DNA of 46,505 nucleotides from Elusimicrobiota bacterium (GCA_002401485.1 NVTF01000062.1:1-46505), one strand, 5' to 3'. Shown: positions 29,401-35,780, counted from the first letter of the stretch. Numbers and translations are program-made. Notes: a model not told the origin generated them from the letters alone.

Positions 29401-29410
29401 TACGCTAATA
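29381..29410. promoter_or_regulatory. Perfect 12-bp inverted repeat overlapping the Fic promoter (operator candidate)
   Basis: TATTAGCGTAAG (29381-29392) and CTTACGCTAATA (29399-29410) are exact reverse complements with a 6-nt spacer, TGTACC. The Fic protein downstream has a C-terminal region resembling a winged helix-turn-helix. This makes autoregulation through the palindrome a reasonable hypothesis. Confidence 0.65.
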
Positions 29411-29429
29411 GTAATTGGGCTTGTTTTCG

Positions 29430-30638
29430 ATGCGAAAAAAGAAAAAAGTAGGTCAAAAAGCGCCGCCTGGGCGCTGGGTGCGCTGCCCCCGCGGCGTGCG
29501 GGCGTATGTCCCAAATCCCCTGCCGCCAAAGCTAATATGGAGCCCGAGACTGGTTCGGGCTCTTTCGGATGCAGACCGGATGATAGGGCGTCTTGCCGGA
29601 GAAGGGAGACGGTTGCTCAATCCGCATCTCTTGATGCGCCCTTTTATTCGGCGCGAGGCGGTGCTTTCCAGCCGGATTGAAGGCACGCAAGCCACCTTGG
29701 GCGAGTTGTTGGAGGCCGAAGCTGGAGGAGCGGTCGAGCGGAGCCCGGATGATTTAAGGGAAGTAGGCAACTACGTCGCGGCCTTGGAATATGGGATGAA
29801 GCGGTTAAAGAAGCTTCCCCTATCCTTGCGTCTTGTGCGCGAATTGCACGCACGGCTTATGAAAGGTGTTCGTGGCGACCGGGCTACCCCCGGTGCATTT
29901 CGGCGGTCCCAGAATTGGATCGGCACGCCAGGGTGTACTTTGAACGATGCCTCCTACATTCCCCCGCCACCGACCGAACTCATGGACTGCCTGGGGAGCT
30001 GGGAAGAATTTTTGCATGAAGGCAGCATGCCCGCCCTCGTCCAGGCCGGGCTAGCCCACTACCAATTCGAAGCTATCCACCCCTTCTTAGATGGAAATGG
30101 CCGAGTCGGCCGCCTGATGATTACCTTGTTCTTGGTGGAACGAGAAATCCTTCCTACGCCGTTGCTTTACTTAAGCGCCTTCTTCGAAGCGACACGCCGC
30201 GATTATTATGATCTGCTGGCAGGGGTAAGTGAACGCGGAGATTGGGAAACGTGGCTGATCTATTTTTTAAATGGTGTGGCGCGGCAATCGGAAGACGCCT
30301 TCGGGCGGGCCGAGCGAATTAACGGACTGTTGGAACGCTGGCGCATGGAAGTGAGCCGAATTTCGTTCGGTCGCCCTACAGAAGTTCCGCGCAGGCTCGT
30401 AGACCTCTTGGCTGCGAATCCATTTATTACGATCAAGAGGGCCGCAAAACAACTGCGCGTCGCTTTTACGACGGCTCAGCGCGGTATGGACAAGCTGGAA
30501 AAGTTGGGCATTGTTGCGCGAACGACAAGAGCCAAGCGGGATCGCGTCTATAGTGCACAAGGCATACTCAATATTTTAGAGGAGCCCACCCGTATAACGC
30601 CATTGGCATCAAAACGCCGAGCAGGCAGAAAAAACTAA
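29430..30638 (+). CDS. Fic family protein (AMPylator-type) with C-terminal DNA-binding-like domain
   Basis: From the ATG at 29430 the protein has 402 residues; a TTG at 29415 is less likely. The Fic active-site motif HPFLDGNGRVGR starts at residue 217 and is complete, with catalytic His217. The N-terminal Fic_N region holds the inhibitory motif S80-x-x-x-E84-G85 (SSRIEG), so the protein is of the class with an internal inhibitory helix. Fic enzymes usually transfer AMP to hydroxyl side chains of target proteins. The last 90 residues (ITIKRAAKQLRVAFTTAQRGMDKL region) look like a winged helix. The gene has a promoter with a palindromic operator candidate. Confidence 0.93.
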   Translation: MRKKKKVGQKAPPGRWVRCPRGVRAYVPNPLPPKLIWSPRLVRALSDADRMIGRLAGEGRRLLNPHLLMRPFIRREAVLSSRIEGTQATLGELLEAEAGGAVERSPDDLREVGNYVAALEYGMKRLKKLPLSLRLVRELHARLMKGVRGDRATPGAFRRSQNWIGTPGCTLNDASYIPPPPTELMDCLGSWEEFLHEGSMPALVQAGLAHYQFEAIHPFLDGNGRVGRLMITLFLVEREILPTPLLYLSAFFEATRRDYYDLLAGVSERGDWETWLIYFLNGVARQSEDAFGRAERINGLLERWRMEVSRISFGRPTEVPRRLVDLLAANPFITIKRAAKQLRVAFTTAQRGMDKLEKLGIVARTTRAKRDRVYSAQGILNILEEPTRITPLASKRRAGRKN

Positions 30639-30639
30639 G

Positions 30640-30645
30640 TACAAT
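30640..30645 (+). promoter_or_regulatory. TACAAT -10 box of the truncated tRNA copy
   Basis: TAAGTACAAT precedes the tRNA start by 9 nt. The same ten bases with the same spacing occur before the intact, intron-containing copy (31160-31165), so the promoter was shared by descent or duplication. Confidence 0.55.
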
Positions 30646-30654
30646 GTCGTCGAA

Positions 30655-30700
30655 GGGCTCGTAGCTCAGGGGTTCGAGCGGTCCGCTCATAACGGATTGG
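30655..30700 (+). pseudogene. 5' part of a tRNA-Ile(CAU)-type gene, cut after position 46
   Basis: The 46 bases match nucleotides 1-46 of the tRNA at 31175-31483 without its intron, with one D-loop difference (C for A at 30675). The anticodon CAT is at 30688-30690. The match ends abruptly after CGGATTGG, and the T arm and acceptor 3' strand are missing. The missing part appears as a separate fragment at 33685-33730, and the two fragments share a 19-bp repeat. The fragment cannot give a functional tRNA. I read it as the left half of a gene split by insertion. Confidence 0.85.
30682..30700 (+). repeat. 19-bp direct repeat, left copy (attachment-site candidate)
   Basis: TCCGCTCATAACGGATTGG covers most of the tRNA anticodon arm and is repeated exactly at 33685-33703. 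The distance between copies is 3,003 bp. Anticodon-loop sequences are common crossover sites for tyrosine integrases, so this pair may be attL/attR of a small integrated element. Confidence 0.65.
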
Positions 30701-30902
30701 GGGTGTTTTGATGCGTGTCACGCCCTCGTCGGGATTTCCAGTTTCCGTAGAAGATTGCGTGTAAATCTCTTCCCGGGAGTTCCCCAGGCTTCCCTGCCTT
30801 TCCCCCTATTTCCAGGGGTCCGGCGAAAACCTTGGCCGCCATTTGGCCACAGCCATGCGTGTGCGAGGGAGCCCGGCGAGAGCGGGGGTGAGCGGAACCA
30901 AC

Positions 30903-30931
30903 TTGACCGTCAGCGGGGCCGGGGATATACT
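30903..30931 (+). promoter_or_regulatory. Consensus-like promoter before a truncated lipoprotein-like leader
   Basis: TTGACC (30903-30908) and TATACT (30926-30931) are separated by 17 nt. The -10 box ends 6 nt before the ATG at 30938, so the message would be leaderless. Confidence 0.6.
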
Positions 30932-30937
30932 GACTTC

Positions 30938-31018
30938 ATGAGAAGGTTGTTGCTGGTCTCTCTCTCCGGTCTCTTTTGTGGGTGTGTCGGCCTGACGTCC
31001 CCCCACGAAACTAGATGA
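30938..31018 (+). pseudogene. Truncated lipoprotein-like leader ORF
   Basis: The 26-residue open frame begins MRRLLLVSLSGLFCGCVG, which resembles a lipoprotein or signal-peptide leader with cysteines at the end of the hydrophobic core. It stops after HETR. A strong promoter stands directly before it. A different frame just downstream (about 31027-31153) reads as a plausible protein C-terminus ending WTTGKEK and a TAA. The two pieces may be remains of one small gene damaged by deletion or frameshift, or of two genes joined by recombination. I recognise no family. Confidence 0.4.
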
Positions 31019-31159
31019 TTTGAAGGGTTGAGTCAGTGGATGCAGTGCCATGCAGCCAAAAACTAACGCCGTCTCCAATGATAATTGAATGGGCTGAATC
31101 TTCAATGGATAATGCTGGAACAAGCTTTTATCAATGGACTACTGGGAAGGAAAAGTAAG

Positions 31160-31165
31160 TACAAT
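31160..31165 (+). promoter_or_regulatory. TACAAT -10 box of the intron-containing tRNA gene
   Basis: TAAGTACAAT is followed after 9 nt by the tRNA 5' end, as in the truncated copy at 30640-30645. No good -35 box is visible. Confidence 0.55.
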
Positions 31166-31174
31166 CTCTCTAAT

Positions 31175-31483
31175 GGGCTCGTAGCTCAGGGGTTAGAGCG
31201 GTCCGCTCATCTGCCTACGCAGCAGGTGCCCCGGTGTCGCGAGGCGTCGGTGTGAACCGGATGAATTCAGTGAACGCTAAGTCGACCGCGGTCGATAAGC
31301 CAACGCTGAGCCAAGCGCGCGATACATCGCGTGAAGGTGCAGAGACTAGTGGGGCGGTAGAGTCCGCTTAATAACCACACTCAGCGTCCGGCATCCCTAG
31401 TGGATGGTGACATAGTCCAGGGAGTCGCGAAAGCGTCACGAACCTGAACGGATTGGTCGCAGGTTCAAATCCTGCCGGGCCCA
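31175..31483 (+). tRNA. tRNA-Ile(CAU) gene interrupted by a group I intron
   Basis: Exons 31175-31210 and 31447-31483 join to a 73-nt tRNA without encoded CCA. All arms pair: acceptor GGGCTCG/CGGGCCC, D stem GCTC/GAGC, anticodon stem GTCCG/CGGAT with one G-U pair, T stem GCAGG/CCTGC, and discriminator A. The anticodon is CAT (31208-31210). The G1-C72 pair rules out initiator tRNA. The variable and T-arm sequence TTGGTCGC...GGTTCAAATCC resembles Escherichia coli tRNA-Ile2, so I favour Ile read by lysidine-modified CAU over elongator Met. The intron follows directly after the anticodon. Incomplete intronless copies flank it at 30655-30700 and 33685-33730. Confidence 0.9.
31211..31446 (+). ncRNA. 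Group I intron (IC3-like) in the tRNA-Ile anticodon loop
   Basis: The 236-nt intron has no open reading frame. P1 forms between CATCTGC (31208-31214, crossing the splice site) and GCAGGTG (31222-31228), with the required U-G pair at the 5' splice site (31210/31226). The P element AATTCAGTGAACGCTAAG starts at 31264. Q is AACGCTGAGCCAAGC at 31302-31316. R contains GCAGAGACTA (31339-31348) and S contains CATAGTCC (31411-31418), giving P7 GACTA/TAGTC. The last base is the terminal G (31446). The core closely resembles the Azoarcus tRNA-Ile(CAU) intron from memory, including insertion after CAU. Confidence 0.9.
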
Positions 31484-31507
31484 GATAAATTTACTTGGAG
31501 TTCTCTG

Positions 31508-31738
31508 GTGGCTGGACATCTAGTTTATTCTTCGATAATTCAAGCTGTACGATCCGGGCGATTGAAAGAACCGATTAGCAGTGCGGACTTCGAAGTCGCT
31601 TGTCCTGGTTTCGGGCGAGGAACCTATAGAGCGTTTCTCTATAAGCATCGTCTCGGAAATGGCAAACAGTCGGAGTTATTCGAACTAGTCTCCCCAAACC
31701 AGTTCAAGGTGCTGCGTCCGTTTCGCTACGGTCTGTAG
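31508..31738 (+). CDS. Small hypothetical protein of the tRNA-embedded element
   Basis: The 76-residue protein starts with GTG 8 nt after GGAG (31496-31499). It looks like a compact helix-turn-helix-type domain: VYSSIIQAVRSGRLKEPIS, then ACPGFGRGTYRAFLYKHRLGN and a C-terminal LFELVSPNQFKVLRPFRYGL. I recall similar short proteins in diverse bacteria but cannot name the family. It lies 25 nt after the intron-bearing tRNA, inside the 19-bp repeats. A short hairpin follows the stop codon (31745-31761). A regulatory or DNA-binding role is only a guess. Confidence 0.65.
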   Translation: MAGHLVYSSIIQAVRSGRLKEPISSADFEVACPGFGRGTYRAFLYKHRLGNGKQSELFELVSPNQFKVLRPFRYGL

Positions 31739-32123
31739 ATAGTCCGCACCATTTTGGTGCGCCGGGATTTCTTGTGAAGAACAGCCATCAAATCAATATC
31801 GATCACGAACTTCCCAACATAGCTGGTGGAGAGCCGAATTGCCGATCGCCGTTGCATAGAAATCTCGGACGCCACCACGAAATTACCATCCACACGTACC
31901 CCTGTCGGCATCGGGTAGATGGTGGTGTAAATCGGCCGCCGTATCGTTCTTGGGACGACAATGCAGGGACCGGCTATTCGCTTCAAGCTGTTGTTGCTAA
32001 AGCCAGAACGATTACACAATCAAAGCCAGATCTGAAGGTCCGGCGATCGAGGAACTGCGGCGTTCCCCCGCATCTTCCCGATTGGGATTGACCACTATTT
32101 TTATTTACGAATGAGACTCTTCT
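31739..32123. other. Stretch of 385 nt without a convincing gene
   Basis: A CGCACC/GGTGCG hairpin with a 5-nt loop (31745-31761) follows the 76-residue gene; its lack of a clean T-tract makes it only a weak terminator candidate. Open frames exist on both strands (plus 31774-32091 and minus 31726-32019). The minus-strand one has some protein-like pattern in its second half (VRVDGNFVVASEI), but neither has a good ribosome-binding site or a recognisable motif. Decayed coding sequence is possible. Confidence 0.4.
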
Positions 32124-32399
32124 GTGGAATTTAGACCAGTTATCGCGGACGTCCATTATTCTTCGACAGATGGGACATACTACGTCTTGAATCAATTCGA
32201 AATCGGAAAGAGTTTTATCGCTCAGACCGTGGAAGAGACGAAGCAGCGACTGCACAATGGTGGGTGGTCGAGGTGCGGAAAAGTCGTTCGTCACGATGAT
32301 GAGGTCGTCGAAATGTGGAGTAGCGACTCCCGATTTATAGCGATCTGGGATCCGTCGGTGCAGCCAGTGAAGAACCCGAAGCCGCAAAGAGAGCGTTAG
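32124..32399 (+). CDS. Hypothetical protein directly upstream of the PIN-domain gene
   Basis: The 91-residue protein begins with GTG at 32124 and ends at the base before the start of the PIN gene, so the two are likely translated together. Its pattern (TYYVLNQFEIGKSFIAQTVEETKQRLHNGGW, in part) looks like real coding sequence with mixed alpha/beta structure, but I recognise no family. A small gene abutting a PIN nuclease gene recalls toxin-antitoxin pairs, where the first gene is often the antitoxin. There is no sequence evidence for that role here. It is AT-richer than the flanking core genes. Confidence 0.55.
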   Translation: MEFRPVIADVHYSSTDGTYYVLNQFEIGKSFIAQTVEETKQRLHNGGWSRCGKVVRHDDEVVEMWSSDSRFIAIWDPSVQPVKNPKPQRER

Positions 32400-33554
32400 G
32401 TGTACATAGTCCCCGATACTGGTGTTTTTGTGGAGGCGGGTTTTCGCCTGACGGGCTCAAACGTTAGAGTCCTTTTCGAGGCCCTCGAGAAAATGAAGCT
32501 CCAACTTGTTGTTCCGGAAGTAGTCTTTGACGAGACAACCAACAAGTACCGTGAGGAATTGGAGGACAAGATCAAGACGGCGGAAGGGAGATTAGCGAAG
32601 GCGAATGAAGCAGTCGCTCGGCTTGCCCGATTGGCGGATGAGACCTTAACCTTGCCCGAAGTCAAAGTCGATCCTGAAGAATCATCCGAATCCTATAAGA
32701 AATGGTTGCGGGAGAAGTTAGACGGTGCTAAAACCCATTGGCTTCCGTACCCGAAGATTGGACATGAAGAAGTCGTTCGACGTGCGCTCGATCGCAAGAA
32801 GCCTTTTGATAAAAAGGGGCACAACGGTTACCGCGATGCGGTCATCTGGGAATCTGTTCTTGAGTTTCTAGAAGCACACGAGGGCGAAGAAGTGATTTTC
32901 GTTTCAGGAAACCATGGGGACTTTGCCGCCGATGATAATAAGGCTCTTCATCCAGACTTAGTGGCCGATCTCGAAGCACGCGGCTTGTCCCCAGAGGAGT
33001 TGAAGTTCTACACCAATTTCACGGAGTTTCGAAGGACAGAGATCGAGCCGACAATCAAGGAGGCGATCAACGCTAAGCGGGCGGCTACGGTTGAAGTGGG
33101 GTTGTCTAGCGGGACGTACATGGGCTTCAACCTCTCAGATTGGCTCGATGAGGCGGTAACAGAGGTCTTAAGGGAAAGTTTGGATGTGGGTGATTTAGGG
33201 TTTGCCGATGATGGCCCGGAGATGGACGCAGCTCACAACGTTGAGATGGTGCGTAAGCCTCAAGTTTTAGTCCTAAACGATCATGAAGTGTTGGTCAATG
33301 TTGAGCTAAAGGCGGACCTTGAGATCGATGTTTACATCAACAAAAGCGACTACTATGCAAGGGCCGATGAAGAAGAAGAGGCTTCGGGGTTAAGAATTGT
33401 CGAAGAAGTAAACGATCATGTAATGCTCGGCATTCTGATGGTTCCCGCAAAGATCGAATTGGAATTTACGCTAGATGACAAGGAGGGAAAAGTAACTTCT
33501 ACTGAGCTAATCCGAGTCGATCGCATTGATACTACCCCGGAAGAGAAGTTTTAG
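32400..33554 (+). CDS. PIN-like domain ribonuclease (DUF4935-type)
   Basis: The 384-residue protein carries an N-terminal PIN-like nuclease domain of about 180 residues. Candidate metal-binding acids are D6 (VPDTGVF), E45 (VVFDE), D146 (GYRDAVIW) and D174 (SGNHGDF), in the usual order. The rest (about 200-384) is beta-rich and unassigned. PIN enzymes cut RNA, and several bacterial ones act on tRNA anticodon loops as toxins or in defence. The gene starts with GTG one codon-step after the 91-residue gene, inside the 3.0-kb element in tRNA-Ile(CAU). The long size argues against an ordinary VapC of about 130 residues. Confidence 0.8.
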   Translation: MYIVPDTGVFVEAGFRLTGSNVRVLFEALEKMKLQLVVPEVVFDETTNKYREELEDKIKTAEGRLAKANEAVARLARLADETLTLPEVKVDPEESSESYKKWLREKLDGAKTHWLPYPKIGHEEVVRRALDRKKPFDKKGHNGYRDAVIWESVLEFLEAHEGEEVIFVSGNHGDFAADDNKALHPDLVADLEARGLSPEELKFYTNFTEFRRTEIEPTIKEAINAKRAATVEVGLSSGTYMGFNLSDWLDEAVTEVLRESLDVGDLGFADDGPEMDAAHNVEMVRKPQVLVLNDHEVLVNVELKADLEIDVYINKSDYYARADEEEEASGLRIVEEVNDHVMLGILMVPAKIELEFTLDDKEGKVTSTELIRVDRIDTTPEEKF

Positions 33555-33684
33555 AATTCTTGATCTGAAATCCGGTCTGCCTGAGCTCTAACACGCATCC
33601 ATTCCTTTGGCCACGATTTGGTACCACCTGTCGCTCTAGCTCTAAAAAACCCTTGTTGTAAAATACTTTTAGTTGTCTGCCTGT

Positions 33685-33703
33685 TCCGCTCATAACGGAT
33701 TGG
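33685..33703 (+). repeat. 19-bp direct repeat, right copy (attachment-site candidate)
   Basis: Exact second copy of the anticodon-arm sequence at 30682-30700. It begins precisely where similarity to the tRNA begins, so it marks the right end of the inferred element. Confidence 0.65.
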
Positions 33704-33730
33704 TCGCAGGTTCAAATCCTGCCGGGCCCA
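33685..33730 (+). pseudogene. 3' part of a tRNA-Ile(CAU)-type gene, starting at position 28
   Basis: The 46 bases match tRNA nucleotides 28-73 of the intact copy, identical to its 3' exon and with no intron after CAT. The acceptor 5' strand and D arm are missing, and the bases upstream (TCTGCCTGT) are unrelated to the tRNA. A run of six T follows shortly after the gene end (33734-33739). With the 5' fragment at 30655-30700 it would rebuild one intronless tRNA gene. An open frame on the opposite strand (33551-33766) containing RQDLNLRPIRYE is the well-known artefact of reading a tRNA antisense. Confidence 0.85.
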
Positions 33731-33757
33731 GACTTTTTTCTTGTAACATTCTCCCCC

Positions 33758-33785
33758 TTGCATCATATCCGCTTTAGGCTATCCT
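33758..33785 (+). promoter_or_regulatory. Promoter candidate of the gene at 33794
   Basis: TTGCAT (33758-33763) and TATCCT (33780-33785) are 16 nt apart. The -10 box ends 8 nt before the ATG, again suggesting little or no leader. Confidence 0.45.
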
Positions 33786-33793
33786 TCTCATAG

Positions 33794-34555
33794 ATGGCTG
33801 ATCCCGAGCTCGTCGCGTATATCCGAAAACATTCCCGATTGCATGGGGACGCCTCTGTGCGCACCCAATTAATCCGCGACGGCCTCCCCCCCTCTGAAAT
33901 TGATCAGGCCTTCACCGAGGCGCAATCAGCGACCATCCGAAAATCCAGAAATAAACGAAAACTAGCGCTCCTGGCCGTCGGGGCAGGCGGTGTTTTGCTG
34001 GCGATGGCCGTGGTGCTCAGTCGTGATCCCGCAAAAACACCGGAGGCCAAAGACGCGGCGGTTGAAGAGCCTGCTGTCGCCCAACCCAGTGTTTTTCACG
34101 GCCATTATGGATACATGCTGGCCTTGCCTCCGGGTTATAAGGCCACCGGCAAATTTGTCGACGCGGAAAAAAGGCGGGAGCGTGTCTATATTTATCCCAA
34201 AGGCACCGACCCCAGTCATTTTATTCATCGAGGACTCTACGCACATCTGGGAATTTTAAGACTCGACGTCTCTCCTCGTCGGGTGCCGCAAGGTTATATC
34301 GGCATCAAAACGCTGAAGGCCCACGTAACGCGAGTGCTCGTTTCCAGGAAAGCGACTTATAAAATACGCGATGTTATCGTGCACGGCATGCCGGGATTTG
34401 TGGTGACCGAGGAAAAACCCTTTCGGGGGGTGGATGCCCATATGGTGGGCGAAAAAGTTCATTTTATTCTGGTGGCGGGGGTTGAGGACCGCCTATTTAC
34501 CGATATCATGTCTTCTCTGGCGGAAGTCGATCCCCACGATCGTCCCGGAAAGTAG
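33794..34555 (+). CDS. Single-pass membrane hypothetical protein
   Basis: The 253-residue protein has an N-terminal helical segment (VAYIRKHSRLHGDASVRTQL then GLPPSEIDQAFTEA) of the kind often found before a membrane anchor. A membrane segment follows at about 57-76 (ALLAVGAGGVLLAMAVVL). The C-terminal domain from about 100 contains FHGHYGYMLALPPGYKA and is probably extracytoplasmic. No family name can be given. No Shine-Dalgarno sequence is seen. It is the first gene to the right of the tRNA-embedded element, and its composition is again like the core genes. Confidence 0.75.
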   Translation: MADPELVAYIRKHSRLHGDASVRTQLIRDGLPPSEIDQAFTEAQSATIRKSRNKRKLALLAVGAGGVLLAMAVVLSRDPAKTPEAKDAAVEEPAVAQPSVFHGHYGYMLALPPGYKATGKFVDAEKRRERVYIYPKGTDPSHFIHRGLYAHLGILRLDVSPRRVPQGYIGIKTLKAHVTRVLVSRKATYKIRDVIVHGMPGFVVTEEKPFRGVDAHMVGEKVHFILVAGVEDRLFTDIMSSLAEVDPHDRPGK

Positions 34556-34660
34556 CCGGAAACATTTAGGCACTTGCGCGGGAGAGCTTTATCGTTACAC
34601 TATTGGTGTCCGGGCTGTCCTTGCTTGGGCTTTTCAATAAGGATTTGGGAGGCTACTTGA

Positions 34661-34903
34661 ATGGTTATTCGACGTTCTCATGTGTTAAGAAAACACAGCA
34701 ACAACATGAAGATTCCCCAAGATGAGGTGTCTTTCTTGTTCGATAGATTAGAATCCGAAGAACATGCCGAAGAGGTTTGGAAGGATATGATCGCCGCGCC
34801 TCCGGATGAAGGCGTAGATTTTGGGGTGGTTGAGGAACACTTCCTCAAGCAGCCGCATGAGCACAATTCTTCGCTGCGGCGCTGGAAATACTTCGGAAAA
34901 TAA
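34661..34903 (+). CDS. Small acidic hypothetical protein
   Basis: The 80-residue protein starts with ATG 8 nt after GGGAGG; an internal ATG at 34706 would give 65 residues. It is acidic in the middle (SEEHAEEVWKDMI) and has no membrane segment or motif I recognise. It stands alone between a membrane protein gene and tatD. Confidence 0.6.
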   Translation: MVIRRSHVLRKHSNNMKIPQDEVSFLFDRLESEEHAEEVWKDMIAAPPDEGVDFGVVEEHFLKQPHEHNSSLRRWKYFGK

Positions 34904-34959
34904 AAGGGTTTTTGGAATCGTGCCGCCCGTCTGCCATTATCGGCGGACGGGCTCCTTTT

Positions 34960-34968
34960 TGATAAACT
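34960..34968 (+). promoter_or_regulatory. Extended -10 box (TGATAAACT) of tatD
   Basis: TG-A-TAAACT ends 7 nt before the ATG at 34976, with no Shine-Dalgarno sequence between. Confidence 0.55.
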
Positions 34969-34975
34969 GAGCGGC

Positions 34976-35773
34976 ATGCTGATTGATACCCATGTTCATT
35001 TAGGGGACGAACGTTTTGACGAGGACCGCGAGGATGTCATGGCGCGGGCGGCGGAAGCGGGCGTATCTCATATTGTCGAAATCGCGGACGCCCCTAATGA
35101 GTGGGATCGCGCTATCGCCCTAAGCCGGGCCCGGCCCGAAATCGTGCGCTGCACGTTGGGGCTTCATCCCTATTACGCCGACCAGTGGACGCCGGAGTTG
35201 GGCGAGAAGTTGGTGCGCATGGCGGCGCTGCCCGAGGTTGTTGGTGCGGGAGAAATCGGGCTCGATTATTATAAACACAGCACTGTTCCCCGCGACCAAC
35301 AAAAAATTGCGATGCGGGGAATGCTCGATGCGGCCTGGAAGGCCGGCCTTCCCATTGTTGTTCATTCGCGTGATTCCAACGACGATATTGTGGCGATTCT
35401 GGAGGAGTTTTATTCCGGAAAAGACGTGCCTGAGGGCCGGCGTTTCTTTGGTGTGGTGCACTGTTTTTCAGGGGACGTGTCGCATGCGCGCCGGCTGGCG
35501 GATCTGCATTTTGCCCTCGGCGTCGACGGGCCGGTCACCTATCCGAAGAACGACTCGCTGCGGGAGGCCCTGCAGGAAGCCGGGCTGGACGCTCTCGTGC
35601 TGGAGACCGATTCTCCTTGGCTGCCCCCGCAGAGTACACGCGGGAAAAGAAACGAGCCGCGCGCGATCGCGGAAATCGCGGAGCGGCTGATGCCGCTATT
35701 CGGTTTAAAAAAGGATGAGGTCGCGGGCGCAACTTCTCGCAACGCCCGCGACCTCTTTGCCTTGCCCGACTGA
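34976..35773 (+). CDS. tatD: TatD family metal-dependent deoxyribonuclease
   Basis: The 265-residue protein has the metal-binding motifs of the TatD amidohydrolase-like fold in order: IDTHVHLGDERFDEDR (metal histidines 5 and 7), GEIGLDYYK with the bridging glutamate, VVHSRD, VHCFSGD, and LETDSPWLPP near the end. TatD enzymes trim 3' ends of DNA or damaged nucleic acid and act in DNA quality control. Length is typical. The gene appears monocistronic, with an extended -10 box placed for a leaderless message. Confidence 0.93.
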   Translation: MLIDTHVHLGDERFDEDREDVMARAAEAGVSHIVEIADAPNEWDRAIALSRARPEIVRCTLGLHPYYADQWTPELGEKLVRMAALPEVVGAGEIGLDYYKHSTVPRDQQKIAMRGMLDAAWKAGLPIVVHSRDSNDDIVAILEEFYSGKDVPEGRRFFGVVHCFSGDVSHARRLADLHFALGVDGPVTYPKNDSLREALQEAGLDALVLETDSPWLPPQSTRGKRNEPRAIAEIAERLMPLFGLKKDEVAGATSRNARDLFALPD

Positions 35774-35780
35774 TGCGGAT

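Noticed and set aside
31175-31483. Initiator tRNA-Met as identity of the CAT tRNA
   Set aside because: The G1-C72 pair and the absence of three G-C pairs in the anticodon stem exclude an initiator; Ile(CAU) fits better than elongator Met.
31726-32091. Genes on both strands between the 76- and 91-residue genes
   Set aside because: The overlapping open frames have no ribosome-binding site and no recognisable motif; coding remains possible but unsupported.
33551-33766. Minus-strand open frame with RQDLNLRPIRYE
   Set aside because: It is the antisense reading of the tRNA 3' fragment, a well-known annotation artefact.
30639-33793. Complete integrative element with its own integrase
   Set aside because: No integrase, recombinase or transposase frame is present between the 19-bp repeats; only the repeat structure supports integration.
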